Below the pieces are notes generated by a model. The model had not been told where the DNA came from. It was given only the letters and a program-made list of their open reading frames with translations, and did no database searches. A DNA stretch of 8,376 nucleotides, from NCBI GenBank assembly GCA_903872255.1, contig CAIQJW010000105.1, positions 1 through 8,376 of the forward strand, in the 5' to 3' direction. Both the position numbers and the translations under genes were made by a program. Each line of letters begins with the position of its first letter. The first letter of the stretch is position 1. Below, piece after piece: positions 6,267 to 8,376 of the stretch. This DNA is from an uncultured delta proteobacterium (lineage in GTDB: Bacteria; Desulfobacterota; Syntrophorhabdia; Syntrophorhabdales; Syntrophorhabdaceae).

Positions 6267-6647
6267 ATGCAAACAATATCTATCATAACCCTGATTATTA
6301 CCATGCTTAGCTTCACGGGCTGCACCGTCACAAAAAACATCGCCGTAGAAATGCCTCCCACTTCAAGTGTTTCCCTTTATGAAGGGAAAGTTGTCGGTGA
6401 ACCGTTTATCAACAAGGTCGGCCAGGAGAATCCGAAGATCATCGACCTCTATTTCGAAACCGGCGGAAAAAAATATTTCATCAAATTCCTCGACAGCAAT
6501 ATATCCAGGAATGAGATGGCCCAATACATCAACAAAACCCTGAAAGTGCAGGGAAAGGTCAACCACGGGTTATGGGATACGAACGATCCCAATCACCAAA
6601 GCCGCGTCGGGGAATATATCGTTATCGAGAAAATAGATAATAGGTAA
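6267..6647 (+). CDS. Small lipoprotein with a probable OB-like beta-barrel
   Basis: 126 residues, with a G-rich Shine-Dalgarno (GCCGGGGG) six bases before the ATG. The N-terminus MQTISIITLIITMLSFTGC is a hydrophobic signal with a lipobox-like FTGC (Cys 19), so it is probably lipidated; Phe at -3 is less usual and the n-region lacks a positive charge. The mature part alternates beta strands (SLYEGKVVGEPF, KIIDLYFETGGKKYFIKFL, KTLKVQGKVNHGLWD, GEYIVIEKI) in a pattern that suggests a small OB-type barrel. It is not assigned to a named family with confidence. It stands alone between divergent and downstream genes, with its own candidate promoter, and likely sits in the periplasmic face of a membrane. 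Confidence 0.75.
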   Translation: MQTISIITLIITMLSFTGCTVTKNIAVEMPPTSSVSLYEGKVVGEPFINKVGQENPKIIDLYFETGGKKYFIKFLDSNISRNEMAQYINKTLKVQGKVNHGLWDTNDPNHQSRVGEYIVIEKIDNR

Positions 6648-6668
6648 TGGGTTATTGGTAATATAAAT

Positions 6669-6704
6669 CCCGGTGTAAAGGCTCTAATCTCGCAGGACAC
6701 CGGG
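6669..6704 (+). terminator. Hairpin after the lipoprotein gene
   Basis: CCCGGTGT (6669-6676) and ACACCGGG (6697-6704) make an 8-bp stem with a 20-base loop, 22 bases after the stop at 6647. There is no U tract, so intrinsic termination is uncertain. Confidence 0.35.
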
Positions 6705-6739
6705 CGAAGAGGCCGAACTCGTCTCCCGTCATAATTTCA

Positions 6740-6833
6740 TTGCCTATTACCTGGTCCTGCGGTATATTTCAAAGGCTGTTCCCGGCAGACCCAGTAATTT
6801 CCCAAAAGTAATTTTATTCTTCGAAAAAACAGG
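6740..6833 (+). promoter_or_regulatory. Promoter-leader cassette, copy 2, upstream of the nucleotidyltransferase gene
   Basis: The promoter reads TTGCCT (6740-6745), a 17-base spacer, TATATT (6763-6768), the same boxes and spacing as at 3100-3128. Bases 6756-6833 match 3115-3192: AGTAATTT (6793-6800), AAAAGTAATTTTATTC (6804-6819), CGAAAAAA then CAGGG. The segment between -10 and the first AGTAA element differs (24 versus 22 bases, little identity), so conservation is patchy: promoter, then the A/T-rich downstream block. The final AGGGG doubles as the Shine-Dalgarno for the TTG start at 6842. Confidence 0.6.
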
Positions 6834-6841
6834 GGCATATC

Positions 6842-7510
6842 TTGTCTGGTGCGGAGTTGCGTTTCTGTATGGAAAAAACTGCTTGCAATATTGTTCTCAA
6901 TATGAGTACAGATATTGGTGCTGGCGCTTCGAGCATTCTATTCGGGAAATCCAGGCGCAGCCTGCTGTCATTATTTTTCATAAGGCCCGGCGAATCATTT
7001 TATCTGCGCCAGATCCAGCGGCTGACCGGCATATCCGCGGGTACTCTCCAGAGAGAGATCAATCAACTCGTTAAAGCGGGTATCATAGTCCGCATCGTCA
7101 AGGACCGCCAGATCACTTATAGAGCGAACGACAAGAACCCTATTTTCCCCGAGCTCAAGGGCATTGTCATAAAGACCGTCGGTCTCGGTGATGTCCTGAA
7201 AAATGCGCTGGCGCCCTTCGCCGATCGGGTCCTGACGGCATTTATTTATGGTTCGTTCGCAGCCGGACGACCGGGGGAAGATAGTGACGTTGATATTCTT
7301 ATCGTGGGTTCGGTTCCTTTTCAGCAAATAGTAGGGGCTTTTCAGGAAGCGCAGGAAATAATCGGAAGAGAGATAAACCCGACGGTATATCCAATAGAAG
7401 AGTTCCGTAAAAGAATAAAAAAAAACAGGCATTTTATAACATCGATACTCGAGAGACCTGTCATTTTTCTGATTGGAGATCATGAAGACATTAGAAAACT
7501 GGCTGAATAA
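6842..7510 (+). CDS. Winged-helix plus MNT-type nucleotidyltransferase (HEPN-partner antitoxin-like)
   Basis: 222 residues from a TTG start at 6842, preferred because AGGGG lies six bases upstream. In-frame ATGs at 6869 and 6902 lack a Shine-Dalgarno, but family alignments would favour a start near 6902 (MSTDIGAG), so the first 20 residues are uncertain. Residues about 30-100 form a winged helix (FGKSRRSLLSLFF, FYLRQIQRLTGISAGTLQREINQLVKAG, then the wing). Residues about 125-222 are a minimal nucleotidyltransferase with GSFAAGRPGEDSDVD (G137-S138, metal-binding D149 and D151), followed by INPTVYPIEEF and IFLIGDHEDI, as in the wHTH-NTase family encoded next to HEPN proteins. In known HEPN/MNT pairs the MNT enzyme modifies and neutralises the HEPN RNase. 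Here the enzyme looks intact while the HEPN gene is broken. The winged helix suggests it may also regulate transcription. Confidence 0.85.
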   Translation: MSGAELRFCMEKTACNIVLNMSTDIGAGASSILFGKSRRSLLSLFFIRPGESFYLRQIQRLTGISAGTLQREINQLVKAGIIVRIVKDRQITYRANDKNPIFPELKGIVIKTVGLGDVLKNALAPFADRVLTAFIYGSFAAGRPGEDSDVDILIVGSVPFQQIVGAFQEAQEIIGREINPTVYPIEEFRKRIKKNRHFITSILERPVIFLIGDHEDIRKLAE

Positions 7511-7604
7511 CGGATGGCTCGTTAAGCACCAGACCAGCCGGGAAGAAATCATAGAACTGTTCCAGGTAGCCGACCGGGATCTGAAGGGAAGAAGCAAGAT
7601 CTGA
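7482..7604 (+). pseudogene. Truncated HEPN-domain partner gene (first 40 codons)
   Basis: The ATG at 7482 overlaps the nucleotidyltransferase gene by 29 bases and has GGAG close before it. The product, starting MKTLENWLNNGWLVKHQTS and continuing REEIIELFQVADRDL, reads like the beginning of the HEPN proteins that follow wHTH-nucleotidyltransferases (usually about 130-150 residues: a short N-terminus, then 'ERDL..' and a helical bundle with the RNase motif). Homology stops after about residue 36; GRSKI and a TGA follow. The region that would carry the HEPN R-x4-6-H motif is absent here, and none of the three frames downstream continues it. The cause appears to be a deletion joining this gene to another one. 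Confidence 0.6.
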
Positions 7605-7660
7605 GCGTAACGAGACAATCGATTATTAAAGTGTGGTTGGCGGAAAGGCTCAAAGGTTAA
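7589..7660 (+). pseudogene. 3' remnant of a ribbon-helix-helix (CopG-like) antitoxin gene
   Basis: In a frame different from the HEPN fragment, bases 7589-7660 read KKQDLSVTRQSIIKVWLAER followed by LKG and a stop (TAA 7658-7660). The pattern 'GVTRQSIIKVWLAERL' at the extreme C-terminus is characteristic, as I recall it, of short CopG/RHH-type antitoxins. No start or N-terminal strand is present. The remnant begins where the HEPN similarity ends (about 7588), so the two look fused by a deletion that removed the HEPN 3' end and the antitoxin 5' end. Confidence 0.5.
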
Positions 7661-8158
7661 AAGAGGGTTTCAAGTTTCAGGAAGTATTAAGGGGACATTC
7701 CCAAGAATATATGATTTAAAAACCTCATCCGGGGTGATTCTACTACCACATATATACGATGTTATACAATACCGATATTTTCATCGAACACTTTCCAATC
7801 CTGTCGTTAACAATACAGGTTATTCTCCCTGAATCCCCATTTAAGACTCATTGTGACCATAAAATACCTTCATCGGGAATTATTGCGATATACTATATTC
7901 TGTTTTATTCGTTATTATTGTTTTCGTCGAATAATTACAAATACAGTTTAAGGCCACCTTCGGTGGTAGTTTCATGTTTCAACTTTCAAGCGGAAAACCT
8001 TCATCATCCCGGCCTTAAGAGCCGGGGACATGAACGTCCCCAACATTCCTGTTTCAGGTATTACGGGGATATCCTAAGAAAGGATTCCCGAGAAGTAACT
8101 GTCAATAATACGTCTAATTATCACTTGCCATATTTTCTCGATATTTCATATCATGTAA
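7661..8158. other. AT-richer gene-poor stretch with a cluster of hairpins
   Basis: No gene is supported here. Short stem-loops are dense between about 7950 and 8090: CCACC/GGTGG around 7955-7967; CCCGGC (8008-8013) with GCCGGG (8021-8026); GGGGAC (8024-8029) with GTCCCC (8036-8041), which competes with the previous stem for three bases; and GGGA-ATCCT (8066-8075, one bulged T) with AGGATTCCC (8081-8089). AAGGGGACATTCCC near 7690 and GGGGACAT at 8024 resemble the GGGGAC motifs at the right end of the window. It is possibly debris or flanking DNA of a REP/RAYT-type element, or a structured RNA. Confidence 0.4.
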
Positions 8159-8186
8159 TTGACAAAAACGTTTATTCTTGTAATAA
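8159..8186 (+). promoter_or_regulatory. Candidate promoter upstream of the terminal small ORF
   Basis: A perfect TTGACA (8159-8164) is followed by a 16-base spacer and TAATAA (8181-8186, a poor -10 box). A well-placed Shine-Dalgarno and GTG start follow at 8224-8236, which raises the chance that this is real. Confidence 0.3.
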
Positions 8187-8233
8187 ATTCCAGAGAAAGA
8201 TCATGTCATCAATGGTCTTCAAAAGGAGCTATC

Positions 8234-8365
8234 GTGGCCCACAAGATCATCGAAGAAGCAGGTGCGTTGCTTGGCCTGTCTTTTCATCCCGATCAAAAGA
8301 CGGCGATAGGAATAAGGATGAGGGGGACGTCCGTAAGGATGAGGGGGACGTCCGTAAATAACTAA
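8234..8365 (+). CDS. 43-residue ORF with a duplicated RMRGTSV tail, possibly a gene fragment
   Basis: GTG at 8234 has AAGGAG five bases upstream. The product starts VAHKIIEEAGALLGLSFHPD and ends in two copies of RMRGTSV, encoded by the 21-bp tandem repeat, then NN and a stop. EAGALLGLSF resembles the recognition region of Fis-type helix-turn-helix domains (for example AAELLGLSFRS in NtrC-family C-termini), but the rest of that domain is missing. It could be a real short gene, a gene whose 3' part was replaced by repeat DNA, or chance. Confidence 0.3.
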   Translation: MAHKIIEEAGALLGLSFHPDQKTAIGIRMRGTSVRMRGTSVNN

Positions 8366-8370
8366 ATAAC
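8313..8370. repeat. Two tandem repeats: 21 bp x2, then 8 bp x2
   Basis: TAAGGATGAGGGGGACGTCCG occurs twice without a mismatch at 8313-8333 and 8334-8354. Each unit contains the palindrome GGACGTCC. It is followed directly by TAAATAAC twice (8355-8370). The 21-bp period keeps the reading frame of the small ORF. GGGGGACGTCC next to TAAATAACT looks like sequence flanking REP-associated transposases, which would lie beyond the window; this last point is recollection, not shown here. Confidence 0.8.
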
Positions 8371-8376
8371 TCTTGA

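Noticed and set aside
6639..6748. Inverted repeat AATAGGTAATG / CATTGCCTATT, 88 bp apart
   Set aside because: It has one mismatch, a long spacing and AT-rich sequence. No element between the arms is recognisable apart from a hairpin.
6995..7618. A 207-codon open frame on the minus strand
   Set aside because: It is antisense to the nucleotidyltransferase gene, which carries clear winged-helix and GS...DxD motifs.
7759..8361. A 200-codon open frame on the plus strand
   Set aside because: No Shine-Dalgarno before the ATG, no domain-like segments, and it runs through the hairpin cluster and the tandem repeat. The small GTG ORF in another frame has better start signals.

Overview
The window looks like a chromosomal accessory region of a mid-GC, Gram-negative-type, probably anaerobic bacterium. 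The likely group is Desulfobacterota (old Deltaproteobacteria), with Nitrospirota as the alternative. This is inference from gene content only: a cytoplasmic RsbRD-PAS histidine kinase coupled to an NtrC-type sigma-54 activator, a cytidylate-kinase-like protein, a lipoprotein, HEPN/nucleotidyltransferase genes, and many short palindromic GTCATCCCGG-type repeats. No rRNA, tRNA or CRISPR array was seen.

Layout. Bases 1-2048 (minus) carry a two-component operon. The kinase (534-2048) overlaps the start of the response regulator (1-534, cut by the window edge) by one base. A consensus-like promoter lies so close to the kinase ATG that the message may be leaderless. Bases 2270-2497 (minus) encode a small exported protein, followed by a GC-rich stem-loop. 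Bases 2600-3070 contain no gene and hold a cluster of palindromic repeats. Bases 3277-5256 (plus) form a tight two-gene operon: an exported PD40/TolB-like beta-propeller protein, then a protein with the catalytic signature of parvovirus-type phospholipase A2. Bases 5291-6031 (minus) encode the cytidylate-kinase-like protein with its own promoter. Bases 6267-6647 (plus) encode a small lipoprotein. Bases 6842-7510 (plus) encode a winged-helix plus MNT-type nucleotidyltransferase. It overlaps the first 40 codons of a HEPN partner gene, which is broken and joined out of frame to what looks like the tail of a ribbon-helix-helix antitoxin gene. Bases 7661-8376 are AT-richer, gene-poor and full of short hairpins, ending in a 21-bp tandem repeat inside a tiny ORF.

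The two most notable observations follow. (1) The PLA2-like gene has a His-Asp motif, a glycine-rich loop before it and a second Asp 21 residues after the His, as in parvoviral VP1 PLA2, and it is paired with an exported propeller protein. (2) A 78-bp promoter-plus-leader cassette occurs twice, upstream of the propeller/PLA2 operon (3115-3192) and upstream of the nucleotidyltransferase gene (6756-6833). Both copies have a TTGCST-N17-TATATT promoter and a near-identical downstream block with two spaced AGTAAYTT direct repeats. This suggests the two loci share control or a common mobile origin. All family assignments are from reading motifs; no database search was possible.
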